In this document: positions 51,722 through 59,317 of the stretch, piece after piece
How the letters are laid out: every line of letters begins with the position of its first letter
How positions within the stretch are numbered: position 1 is the first letter of the stretch
Assembly: GCF_013761175.1 (NCBI RefSeq)
Contig: NZ_JACDUR010000004.1
Location: 930,001-994,000, forward strand
DNA from: Nonomuraea soli
GTDB taxonomy: Bacteria > Actinomycetota > Actinomycetes > Streptosporangiales > Streptosporangiaceae
Direction: 5' to 3'
Length of the DNA stretch: 64,000 nt
Program-made: the position numbers and the translations under genes
Notes under the pieces: generated by a model
What the model was told of the DNA's origin: nothing
The model's database searches: none
What the model saw: only the letters and a program-made list of their open reading frames with translations

Positions 51722-51862
51722 TCAACGGAGCCACGGCTTGGCGAGGGTGAGGGCGTCCAGGGCACCGGGGATGGTGGCGGTGGTGGAGCCGGGCGTCGGG
51801 GTTAACGGGGACGTCGCACGGTCGTACAGCCAGCGGAGGCGGCGGCGGGCGGAGGTACTCAT
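51722..51862 (-). CDS. 46-residue ORF downstream of MFS exporter
   Basis: A short frame with ATG at 51862 and TGA at 51722. AAGGAG lies 6 bases upstream of the ATG (complement of 51869-51874) and the frame begins 21 bases after the MFS stop, so it should be on the same transcript. The product starts MSTSARRRLRWLYDRATSPL, is basic at the N-terminus, has no membrane helix and ends LAKPWLR. It contains a TTA leucine codon (complement of 51803-51805). Function unknown. The strong ribosome-binding site is the main evidence that it is translated. Confidence 0.55.
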   Translation of the reverse strand: MSTSARRRLRWLYDRATSPLTPTPGSTTATIPGALDALTLAKPWLR

Positions 51863-51883
51863 GGGTGGCTCCTTCGTTGTCGG

Positions 51884-53161
51884 TTACGGGCGGTGGGACG
51901 TGCGCAGGGGTGAGGCCCAGATCCAGACGCTGCTCAGGGCGATGCCGGCGGCGCAGATCCAGATGACGGGGCGCAGGCCGATCAGCTCGGCGAGCAGGCC
52001 GCCGAGGAGGCCGCCGAGGGCCATGACGCCCTGGGTGGCGAAGTTGATCGTGGAGTTCACGCGGCCGCGCACCTCGACCGGGGCGTCGCGGAGGATGACC
52101 GCGCCGAGGCTGGTGGCGAAGGCGACCACGATGCCGCCGGTGATCAGGCCGGTGCTGAGCAGCATCGTGAGCTTCCACCACAGCGGCCCGTCGAGCAGGG
52201 CGACGGTGACGATGCTGAGCGGGAAGAACAGGACGGAGCCGAGCAGGATGCGGTTCTCGCCGAAGCGCCTGACCAGGCGGGTGGTGACCCAGGCGCCGAG
52301 CAGGCCGCCCGCGCCGGAGACCGCGGTGAGCAGGCCGAGCAGGCCCTCGGGGATGTCCAGGACCTTGACCATGAAGAGCATGTGGACGGCCGTGTAGGCC
52401 ATGGCGAAGAAGTTGATCGTCGTGCCCGAGCCGAGGAGCGCGCGCAGTGTCGGGTCGGTGATGGTGGCGCGCAGGCCCTCGGCGACGTCGCGGGTCAGGC
52501 CCCGTGAGGGGGCGGGCTCGTTGTGCTCGGGAGTCCTGATCGAGCGCAGGAGGAAGGCCGAGACCAGGAAGGACACGCCCTCGACGAGCACCGCGATCGG
52601 CGCGGTGAGGAACTGGACCAGCGCTCCAGCGAGGCCGGGACCGGCCACCGAGGCGACGGAGTAGGAGGCGTGGAAGCCCGCGAGGGCCTCGGTGCGCTGG
52701 TCGGCGTGGACCACGGCGGCCAGGTGGGGAAAGTTGGCGGCCTTGAACAGCGTCGCCGCCGTCCCGATGACCAGAGCGACCACGATGAGCCAGGTGACCG
52801 ACAGGGTGCCCGCCAGCCAGGCGGCGGGCACCGAGAGGGCGGCCAGGGCCGAGACCAGCTCGCATCCGATCATCAGGGGCCGGTGACGGCGCAGCCGGTC
52901 GGCGATGGCGCCCGCGTGCAGGCCCAGGAGCAGCGTCGGAACGAACGCCGCGGCCGTCAGCACCCCCATCTGGGCGGGGGAGGCGGACAGCAGGGTGATG
53001 GCGGTGAGGGGGATGGCCAGGCGGGAGACCTCGGAGCCGGTGATCGAGGAGGTCCTGGCCGACCACAGGAGGCGGTAATCGCGCTGCTTGCGCAGGGGGA
53101 TCGGCTGGAACACCGGGGGCTCCGAGGGGGATGCGGTCGAGTCGTGAAGGGTTTCCTTCAT
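51884..53161 (-). CDS. MFS exporter
   Basis: A 425-residue MFS protein with about 12 membrane helices, of the MFS_3/enterobactin-exporter-like type: RDYRLLWSARTSSITGSEVS at the start, HAGAIADRLRRHRPLM (motif A), VAGPGLAGALVQFL (antiporter-like motif) and VRGRVNSTINFATQG in the second half. Such proteins often export drugs or siderophores; the substrate is unknown. It is divergent from an ArsR-type regulator and the intervening DNA holds operator-like palindromes, one covering this start codon, so repression by that regulator is likely. Confidence 0.87.
   Translation of the reverse strand: MKETLHDSTASPSEPPVFQPIPLRKQRDYRLLWSARTSSITGSEVSRLAIPLTAITLLSASPAQMGVLTAAAFVPTLLLGLHAGAIADRLRRHRPLMIGCELVSALAALSVPAAWLAGTLSVTWLIVVALVIGTAATLFKAANFPHLAAVVHADQRTEALAGFHASYSVASVAGPGLAGALVQFLTAPIAVLVEGVSFLVSAFLLRSIRTPEHNEPAPSRGLTRDVAEGLRATITDPTLRALLGSGTTINFFAMAYTAVHMLFMVKVLDIPEGLLGLLTAVSGAGGLLGAWVTTRLVRRFGENRILLGSVLFFPLSIVTVALLDGPLWWKLTMLLSTGLITGGIVVAFATSLGAVILRDAPVEVRGRVNSTINFATQGVMALGGLLGGLLAELIGLRPVIWICAAGIALSSVWIWASPLRTSHRP
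53145..53160. promoter_or_regulatory. Operator-like palindrome 1
   Basis: TGAAGG-GTTT-CCTTCA, perfect 6-bp arms with a 4-base spacer. It overlaps codons 1-6 of the MFS gene. It is 22 bases from palindrome 2. Confidence 0.65.
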
Positions 53162-53166
53162 GACTC

Positions 53167-53182
53167 TGAAGGTAATCCTTCA
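53167..53182. promoter_or_regulatory. Operator-like palindrome 2
   Basis: TGAAGG-TAAT-CCTTCA, extended to CTGAAGG/CCTTCAG. It lies in the gap between the divergent MFS and ArsR-type genes and is the best match of the three. Confidence 0.75.
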
Positions 53183-53188
53183 GAACTA

Positions 53189-53204
53189 TGAAAGCAACCC
53201 TTCA
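53189..53204. promoter_or_regulatory. Operator-like palindrome 3
   Basis: TGAAAG-CAAC-CCTTCA, one mismatch between arms. It lies 18 bases before the regulator ATG and 22 bases from palindrome 2. Confidence 0.65.
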
Positions 53205-53222
53205 GATTGCTATTCTTCTCGC

Positions 53223-53855
53223 ATGACGGAACGTCACCAGCCCCTGAGCGACCCGAAGGCCATGCGCGCGCTCGCCCATCCGGCCAGGTTGGCGATGCTC
53301 AACCACCTCGCGGTGGTGGGTACGGCGACTGCCACAGAACTGGCCGAGGTCGTGGGAGTGAGCCCGAGCGCGGCCAGCTATCACATGCGGATGCTGGAGA
53401 AGTACGGCTTCGCGGCCGACGCGCCCGCGCGCAGCGACGGCAGGGAACGGGTGTGGAAGCACCACTCGGCCGGCATCACGCTGTCGCACGAGCCCGGCGA
53501 GCCGGGGGAGACGCGGGCGGCCAGGGACCTGCTCGTCGACGCGATCTGGAGCGACGCGGAGCGAGAGGCGCGACGGGCGCTGGCCCAGGTGGAGCAGACG
53601 TCCGAGGAGTGGCGTGGAGCGACCGTCTTCGCCCGCAGCACGCTGATCGTCACGGCGGAGGAGCTGAAAGGGCTCACCGAGGAGATCGAGAAGCTCGTGG
53701 AGCCCTTTCTGGCCAAGCACCGCCAGGGTGGCAAAAGGCCTGAGGGCGCACAGGTGGCCGAGGCGCAGTACCGGCTGTTCCCGCGGGCGGAACGCCGTAC
53801 GCCGGGGCTTCCGACTGAGGACCACGACGCTCGGGTGGCGGGCGAAGAGGCCTGA
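53223..53855 (+). CDS. ArsR-type winged-helix transcriptional regulator
   Basis: A 210-residue regulator. The wHTH is at the N-terminus: ALAHPARLAMLNHLAVVG, TATELAEVVGVSPSAASYHM (recognition helix) and RMLEKYGFAADAPARSDGRE (wing). The C-terminal half is helical and charged with no metal-binding Cys motif, so this is the HTH_20/drug-responsive group rather than a metal sensor. ATG 53223 is chosen as it starts directly before the DNA-binding domain; a frame from 53160 would run through the operators. It probably represses the divergent MFS gene. Confidence 0.88.
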   Translation: MTERHQPLSDPKAMRALAHPARLAMLNHLAVVGTATATELAEVVGVSPSAASYHMRMLEKYGFAADAPARSDGRERVWKHHSAGITLSHEPGEPGETRAARDLLVDAIWSDAEREARRALAQVEQTSEEWRGATVFARSTLIVTAEELKGLTEEIEKLVEPFLAKHRQGGKRPEGAQVAEAQYRLFPRAERRTPGLPTEDHDARVAGEEA

Positions 53856-54139
53856 GAGCTCTGCGGTTCCTGGGGCCTGAGCAGTGCCGTGGCGACGCCG
53901 GGCGGGGGCTTGTGGGCAGGCAGGAGTGGTGACGCGGGTCAAGGCCGCTCGGTCAGGAGGTACACTTTTCGATGGCCTGTAACTACGGCCAACTTCGCAT
54001 GCCCCACCGCGAGCCGGTCCCTCGGTCCTGGTGAAAACCAGGCTGGAGCGGCTCAGGGGCATCAGGGCGGGAGTCGCGAGGCGCCCGCAGCACAACCGAG
54101 AACCGCGCAGCGATGCGCGCCGACCTGGAGGACCAGCAC
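53856..54139 (+). promoter_or_regulatory. rpsB promoter/leader region
   Basis: A 284-base leader. TACACT at 53961 could be a -10 box. A compact hairpin CCTGGT-GAAA-ACCAGG with a GNRA tetraloop lies at 54027-54042. No gene is visible. S2 autoregulation through a leader is known in other bacteria; this element would need testing. Confidence 0.4.
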
Positions 54140-55099
54140 ATGGCCCCCGTCGTAACCATGCGACAGCTGCTCGAGAGCGGCGTTCACTTCGGCCACCAGA
54201 CCCGCCGGTGGAACCCGAAGATGAAGCGCTTCATCTTCACCGAGCGCAACGGTATCTACATCATCGACCTGCAGAAGTCGCTGTCGTTCATCGACCGCGC
54301 CTTCGACTTCGTCAAGGAGACCGTCGCCCACGGCGGCACCATCCTGTTCATCGGCACGAAGAAGCAGGCCCAGGAGGCCATCGCCGAGCAGGCCACCCGA
54401 GTCGGCATGCCGTACGTCAACCAGCGCTGGCTGGGCGGCATGCTCACCAACTTCTCCACCGTGCACAAGCGGCTTCAGCGTCTGAAGGAGCTCGAGGAGC
54501 TCGACTTCGACAACGTCGCCGGCTCGGGGCTCACCAAGAAGGAGCTCCTCATGCGCCGCCGCGAGAAGGAGAAGCTGGAGCGCACCCTCGGCGGTATCCG
54601 TGACATGGGCCGCGTGCCCAGCGCGGTGTGGGTCGTCGACACCAAGAAGGAGCACATCGCGATCTCCGAGGCCCGCAAGCTGGGCATCCCGGTCGTCGCG
54701 ATCCTCGACACCAACTGCGACCCCGACGAGGTCGACTACCCGATCCCGGGCAACGACGACGCCATCCGCGCCGTCGGCCTGCTGACCCGCGTCGTCGCCG
54801 ACGGTGTCGCCGCCGGTCTCATGGCCCGCTCCGGCGCCGCTCGCGGTGACGAGAAGCCCGCTGCCGCCGAGCCGCTGGCCGAGTGGGAGCGCGAGCTCAT
54901 CGAGGGTGCCGAGGCCGCGGCTCCGGCCGCCGCCGCTGCTGAGGTCGCCGAGGCCCCCGCCGCTGAGGCCGAGGTCGCTGAGGCCGAGGTCGCTGAGGCC
55001 GAGGTCGCCGAGGTCGCCGAGGTCGCTGAGGCTCCGGCCGCCGAGGAGGCCGCCGAGGCCCCCGCCGCCGACGCTGAGGCCGAGGCCGAGAAGGCCTGA
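54140..55099 (+). CDS. rpsB: 30S ribosomal protein S2
   Basis: A 319-residue S2. The core (VVTMRQLLESGVHFGHQTRR, KRFIFTERNGIYIIDLQKSL, GGTILFIGTKKQAQEAI, NQRWLGGMLTNFSTV, AISEARKLGIPVVAILDTNC, PIPGNDDAIRAVGLL) spans about 1-235. A long Ala/Glu/Val tail (about 255-319) of AEVAEAEV-type repeats is added. ATG 54140 fits family alignment and follows GGAGG; the 54113 start is longer by nine residues. S2 completes 30S assembly. Confidence 0.96.
   Translation: MAPVVTMRQLLESGVHFGHQTRRWNPKMKRFIFTERNGIYIIDLQKSLSFIDRAFDFVKETVAHGGTILFIGTKKQAQEAIAEQATRVGMPYVNQRWLGGMLTNFSTVHKRLQRLKELEELDFDNVAGSGLTKKELLMRRREKEKLERTLGGIRDMGRVPSAVWVVDTKKEHIAISEARKLGIPVVAILDTNCDPDEVDYPIPGNDDAIRAVGLLTRVVADGVAAGLMARSGAARGDEKPAAAEPLAEWERELIEGAEAAAPAAAAAEVAEAPAAEAEVAEAEVAEAEVAEVAEVAEAPAAEEAAEAPAADAEAEAEKA
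54946..55040 (+). repeat. Short in-frame repeats in rpsB tail
   Basis: Imperfect 15-base (GCTGAGGCCGAGGTC) and shorter GAGGTCGCC units encode EVAEA repeats in the acidic S2 tail. Confidence 0.75.
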
Positions 55100-55564
55100 G
55101 GCGGCTGACGCCACCAGGGCAGGCAACGGGCCACCGCCGGTGAACTCCGGCCGTGTCGGGCAGAGGCTTCAGGCCGAAACCGGGTACGGCCGGCGCCGCG
55201 CGAAAGGCCGGGCACCGTCGCAGCCGGGCCGGAACGTGATTCCGGCCCGCGCGGCTGGGCAGAGGCGCGGAAGCGCCGAAACCCGCCAGGCCGAGCCTGG
55301 CAGGGGAGCTCGGCAGAGACCGGCAGAGACCGCAATCCGCCGGGCCGACCCGGTAGGGACCGAGACCCGCGAGGGCCGGGCGGAGATCCACGGCCAGGTG
55401 GCCGGGTGAGCCCGATGGCTTGCAGGTACGGCAGGAGCCGCGAGGCGACGGCCGCACCACAGCCGGAATGGCGAACAGCCAAGCCGGCACCGAGGCTTCA
55501 CGGGCCGGCGTCCGACGAGGACGCGGGCCCGAACACACGACGACATCCCACGAGGAAAAGCAAA
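55100..55564 (+). promoter_or_regulatory. rpsB-tsf intergenic region with hairpins
   Basis: 465 bases without a gene. It contains a 10-bp hairpin CGGGCCGGAA-CGTGA-TTCCGGCCCG (55225-55249), a second hairpin GCCAGGC-CGA-GCCTGGC (55285-55301) and CGGCAGAGAC repeated near 55313 and 55323. Neither hairpin has a U-tract. They could attenuate or process the rpsB-tsf transcript. GAGG lies before the tsf ATG. Confidence 0.45.
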
Positions 55565-56398
55565 ATGGCTTCCGTGAACATGGCCGACGTCAAGCGGCTT
55601 CGTGAGCTGACCGCCGCGGGCATGATGGACTGCAAGAAGGCGCTCGAGGAGTCCGAGGGCGACTTCGACCGCGCCGTCGAGATCCTGCGTCTCAAGGGCG
55701 CCAAGGACGTCGGCAAGCGCGAGTCGCGCACCGCCTCCAACGGCCTCATCGCCGTCAAGCAGGACGGCGAGTCCGCCGCGGCGCTGCTCGAGCTCAACTG
55801 CGAGACCGACTTCGTCGCCAAGGGCGAGCGTTTCCAGGAGCTGGCGGCCGAGGTCGTCGAGCACATCCTGGCCAGCAAGCCCGCCGACGTCCCGGCGCTG
55901 CTGAGCTCGGAGTACGCCGGCAAGTCGGTCCAGAACCACCTCGACGAGGCCAACGCCGCGCTGGGTGAGAAGATCGAGATCCGCCGCTTCGCGGTGCTCG
56001 AGGGTGGCTACATCGGCGCCTACATGCACAAGACCGACCCGCAGCTGCCGCCGGCGGTGGGTGTGCTCGTGCAGCTCGACAAGCCGAACGCCGACGTCGC
56101 CAAGGACATCGCGCAGCACGCCGCCGCCATGGCGCCGAAGTACCTCAACGCCGAGGCCGTCCCGGCCGAGGTCGTCGAGAAGGAGCGCGCGCTCTTCGAG
56201 GAGATGACCCGCGACGAGGGCAAGCCCGAGGCCGCGATCGCCAAGATCGTCGAGGGCCGCGTCAACGGCTGGTACAAGGACTTCACCCTGCTGCAGCAGG
56301 CGTTCGTCAAGGACAACAAGAAGTCGATCGCCAAGTACGCCGACGAGAACGGCGTCGAGGTGCTGGCCTTTGTTCGTTTCAAGGTCGGTCAGGCTTAG
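55565..56398 (+). CDS. tsf: Elongation factor Ts
   Basis: A 277-residue EF-Ts. The N-terminal UBA-like domain has VKRLRELTAAGMMDCKKALE, the core has LLELNCETDFVAKGERFQEL (signature), IEIRRFAVLEGGYIGAYMHK and VLVQLDKPNADVAKDIAQH, and the end LLQQAFVKDNKKSIAKYADE. It exchanges GDP for GTP on EF-Tu. ATG 55565 matches the family start; the frame is open upstream but not conserved. Confidence 0.97.
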   Translation: MASVNMADVKRLRELTAAGMMDCKKALEESEGDFDRAVEILRLKGAKDVGKRESRTASNGLIAVKQDGESAAALLELNCETDFVAKGERFQELAAEVVEHILASKPADVPALLSSEYAGKSVQNHLDEANAALGEKIEIRRFAVLEGGYIGAYMHKTDPQLPPAVGVLVQLDKPNADVAKDIAQHAAAMAPKYLNAEAVPAEVVEKERALFEEMTRDEGKPEAAIAKIVEGRVNGWYKDFTLLQQAFVKDNKKSIAKYADENGVEVLAFVRFKVGQA

Positions 56399-56445
56399 TC
56401 TCAGTCCCGAGGGACGTCAGAACCAACAACGAGGAGGCCGCCGTC

Positions 56446-57228
56446 GTGCAGGAGAACCAGGAGCCAGCTACGTCGGCGGCTTCGTCGTATGCGGAACAGG
56501 GCAGGGCCCCGCTTCGGTGGAAGCGGGTGATGTTGAAGCTGTCCGGCGAGGCGTTCGCCGGCGGTGAGCCGCTCGGCATCGACGCGGCGGTGGTGGGCCA
56601 GCTGGCCGACTCCATCGCCGACGCGGTGCAGGAGGGCGTGCAGGTCTCCGTGGTGGTCGGCGGCGGCAACATGTTCCGCGGCGCCGCGCTGTCCAAGCAG
56701 GGCTTGGATCGCGCCAGGGCCGACTACATGGGCATGCTCGGCACCGTGATCAACTGCCTGGCGCTCCAGGACTTCCTGGAGAAGCGGGGCATCGACACCC
56801 GGGTCCAGACCGCCATCACCATGCAGCAGGTCGCCGAGCCCTTCCTGCCGCGCCGCGCCATCAGGCACCTCGAGAAGGGCCGCGTGGTGATCTTCGGTGC
56901 CGGACTCGGCTCGCCGTACTTCTCCACCGACACCTGCGCCGCCCAGCGAGCGCTGGAAATCGGTGCGGAGGCGCTGCTGAAGGGCACTCAGGTGGATGGA
57001 GTCTATGACTCGGATCCGCGCAAGAACCCCGATGCGGTCAGGTTCGACCACCTCGACTACGCCGAGGTCCTGGTGCGCGACCTCGCCGTCATGGACCAGA
57101 CCGCGATCAGCCTGTGCAGGGAGAACGACCTGCCCATCGTCGTGTTCGACCTGATGGGCGAGGGCAACATCCTGCGCGCTGTCCGCGGTGAGAAGATCGG
57201 CACGCTGGTGAGTCCGGCAGGGAAGTAG
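56446..57228 (+). CDS. pyrH: UMP kinase
   Basis: A 260-residue bacterial UMP kinase (amino-acid-kinase fold): KRVMLKLSGEAFAGGEPLGI, VVVGGGNMFRGA, DYMGMLGTVINCLALQDFLE, RRAIRHLEKGRVVIFGAGLG and KGTQVDGVYDSDPRKNP. It makes UDP from UMP, essential for pyrimidine synthesis. GTG 56446 has GAGGAG upstream; about 27 non-conserved residues precede the core. It is third in rpsB-tsf-pyrH-frr. Confidence 0.96.
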   Translation: MQENQEPATSAASSYAEQGRAPLRWKRVMLKLSGEAFAGGEPLGIDAAVVGQLADSIADAVQEGVQVSVVVGGGNMFRGAALSKQGLDRARADYMGMLGTVINCLALQDFLEKRGIDTRVQTAITMQQVAEPFLPRRAIRHLEKGRVVIFGAGLGSPYFSTDTCAAQRALEIGAEALLKGTQVDGVYDSDPRKNPDAVRFDHLDYAEVLVRDLAVMDQTAISLCRENDLPIVVFDLMGEGNILRAVRGEKIGTLVSPAGK

Positions 57229-57307
57229 GAGCGAACCCGACGAGCGAGCTTCGCGATGTTTCGCGAGGCAAGTACGGAAAGGTGAGCGACGGGAGGCAGG
57301 AGCCGCT

Positions 57308-57865
57308 GTGATCGACGAAACTCTCCTCGAAGCCGAGGAAAAGATGGACAAGGCCGTGTCGGTCGCGAAGGAGGACTTCGCGAACATCCGGACGGGCCGT
57401 GTCACCCCGCAGATGTTCAACAAGATCAACGCCGAGTACTACGGGACCCCGACGCCGATCCAGCAGTTGGCCTCGTTCTCGGTGCCCGAGGCCCGGATGG
57501 TCATCATCCAGGCCTTCGACCGCGGTTCGGTCACGGCGATCGTCAAGGCGATCCGTGAGTCCGACCTCGGCGTGAACCCCACCGACGACGGTGCGACGAT
57601 CCGCGTGGTCTTCCCCGAGCTGTCGGAGGAGCGGCGCAAGGAGTACATCAAGGTCGCGCGGACCAAGGCCGAGCACGCCAAGGTCTCCGTCCGCAACATC
57701 CGGCGCTCGGCCAAGGAAGTCCTCGACAAGATGATCAAGGACGGCGAGGCCGGCGAGGACGAGGTGCGCCGCGCCGAGAAGGAACTCGACGACATCACCC
57801 AGCGGCACGTCGCCAAGATCGACGAGCTGCTGAAGCACAAGGAAGCCGAGCTGCTCGAGGTCTGA
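57308..57865 (+). CDS. frr: Ribosome recycling factor
   Basis: A 185-residue RRF: TLLEAEEKMDKAVSVAKEDF, IRTGRVTPQMFNKINAEYYG, LASFSVPEARMVIIQAFDRG, VFPELSEERRKEYIKVARTK and VRNIRRSAKEVLDKMIKDGE. It is full-length and has both domains. With EF-G it splits the post-termination ribosome. GTG start 79 bases after pyrH. Confidence 0.97.
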   Translation: MIDETLLEAEEKMDKAVSVAKEDFANIRTGRVTPQMFNKINAEYYGTPTPIQQLASFSVPEARMVIIQAFDRGSVTAIVKAIRESDLGVNPTDDGATIRVVFPELSEERRKEYIKVARTKAEHAKVSVRNIRRSAKEVLDKMIKDGEAGEDEVRRAEKELDDITQRHVAKIDELLKHKEAELLEV

Positions 57866-58332
57866 GCGTCCGGCTGTCGCCAGGTCCCCGCACCCCTCGT
57901 GGTGCGGGGACTCTCGCGTAGCTCGGGCGGGATTCCTCGGACGCCGCCCGCGACCTGGGTGTTGTGCGCTGCCGGGTGACGGCGAGGCCGTCGAGGGCAG
58001 TGGTACGGCAGGCGCCCGGTGACGCGTGGCCCCGACCGCAGGGACGTGGTGGGCGCGCCGAAAGGGTGGCGCCTGCCGCAGAAGCGCGGCGCGTGCCGCA
58101 GGGTGGCGTGTGTCGCGGAAAGCGGTGCGCGTGCCGAAGTGGTGGCGTGTGTCGCAGGAAGCGTGGCGTGTGCCGAAACCGGTGGCGCGGGCCGTACGAA
58201 GATGACGCTGGGGCGTGTCCCAGGTGACGCGCGCGTAACAGGTAGGGTGCGTGAGGTGCTCGCCGCTGGGCCGGGCGCACGCGTGTGGAACGTCCAGGAC
58301 CCTGGGCGAGCAAGAACGGGCCGGGAGTTTTC
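57866..58332. other. Gene-free interval frr-cdsA
   Basis: 467 bases. It begins with the frr terminator, and at about 58050-58200 carries imperfect tandem units around GTGGCG(T/C)GTGTCGC and GTGCCGAA. No gene is supported; the open frames are Arg/Gly/Ala-rich shadows. GGGAG for cdsA lies at 58323. Confidence 0.55.
57884..57911 (+). terminator. Hairpin after frr
   Basis: GTCCCCGCACC pairs with GGTGCGGGGAC (11 bp) around CCTCGT, 18 bases after the frr stop. There is no U-tract, as is common for actinomycete terminators. Confidence 0.65.
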
Positions 58333-59172
58333 GTGGAAGAACGTACGGCCGGCACCGGCCCGAGCGGCGGCAGCCGTACCGGCCGGAACCTGCCCGCCGC
58401 GATCGCCGTGGGCGTGGGCCTGGGCGCGCTGGTCATCGTCTCGCTCTTCACCGTCAAGGAGATCTTCCTCGCGGTGGTCCTGGGAGCGGTCGGCGTGGGC
58501 GTGGTGGAGCTGGTCCGGGCCTTCGCGACGCGTGACATCAAGGTGCCGATGATCCCGGTGCTGGCCGGCATGACGGCGATGATCTGCGGCGCCTACTGGG
58601 GCGGGCCCGGCTGGCTGGTCGGCTCGTTCGCGATCTTCACGTTCGTGGTGCTGATCTGGCGCATGTTCGCCGCTGGCACCGAGGGGTACGTCCGCGACTC
58701 CACGGCGTCGGTCTTCACCCTGGTCTATCCGGCGTTGCTGGCCGCCTTCGTGGCGCTGCTGCTGCAGCCCGACGACGGCCACTACCGGGTGCTGATCTTC
58801 GTCGCGGTGACCGTCGCCAGCGACATCGGCGGGTACGCGGCCGGGGTGCTGTTCGGCAAGCACAAGATGTCGATCATCAGCCCGAAGAAGACCTGGGAGG
58901 GGTTCGCCGGGTCCGTCCTCGCCTGTGTGGGGGTGGGGGCGTGGCTGGTGGTCTGGCTGATGGGCGGCCAGATCTGGCAGGGCGCGCTGATCGGCGCGCT
59001 GGTCGCGGTGCTGGCCACGCTGGGCGACCTGATCGAGTCGATGATCAAGCGCGACCTGGGGATCAAGGACCTGGGGTCGATCCTGCCGGGGCACGGCGGC
59101 CTCATGGATCGGCTCGACTCGCTCGTGGCCACGCTGATCCCGGTCTACGTGCTCCTGAGCTGGTTCTTCTAG
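58333..59172 (+). CDS. cdsA: Phosphatidate cytidylyltransferase
   Basis: A 279-residue membrane enzyme making CDP-diacylglycerol from phosphatidate and CTP. About eight hydrophobic segments precede the signature near the C-terminus: GKHKMSIISPKKTWEGFAGS, GDLIESMIKRDLGIKDLGSI and PGHGGLMDRLDSLV. All conserved acidic residues are present. GTG 58333 has GGGAG 5 bases upstream. Its last codons (VYVLLSWFF) are part of a 42-base tandem repeat that continues past the stop. Confidence 0.94.
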   Translation: MEERTAGTGPSGGSRTGRNLPAAIAVGVGLGALVIVSLFTVKEIFLAVVLGAVGVGVVELVRAFATRDIKVPMIPVLAGMTAMICGAYWGGPGWLVGSFAIFTFVVLIWRMFAAGTEGYVRDSTASVFTLVYPALLAAFVALLLQPDDGHYRVLIFVAVTVASDIGGYAAGVLFGKHKMSIISPKKTWEGFAGSVLACVGVGAWLVVWLMGGQIWQGALIGALVAVLATLGDLIESMIKRDLGIKDLGSILPGHGGLMDRLDSLVATLIPVYVLLSWFF

Positions 59173-59277
59173 CGCCAGGCCCCGGTCTACGTGCTCCTGA
59201 GCTGGCTCTTCTAACGCCATGCCCCCGTCTACGTGCTCCTGAGCTGGCTCTTCTAGCGCCAGACCCCGGTTTCTTCC
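59140..59277 (+). repeat. 42-bp tandem repeat of the cdsA 3' end
   Basis: Three copies, at 59140, 59182 and 59224, plus a partial fourth. Each starts CC(G/C)GTCTACGTGCTCCTGAG and contains the stop (TAG, TAA, TAG). The period of 14 codons keeps frame, so the coding end VYVLLSW(F/L)F-stop is duplicated twice downstream. Confidence 0.93.
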
Positions 59278-59317
59278 AGCGCCGAGTGCCGGTCCTGCCG
59301 GCAGGGGCGCCGGTTCG

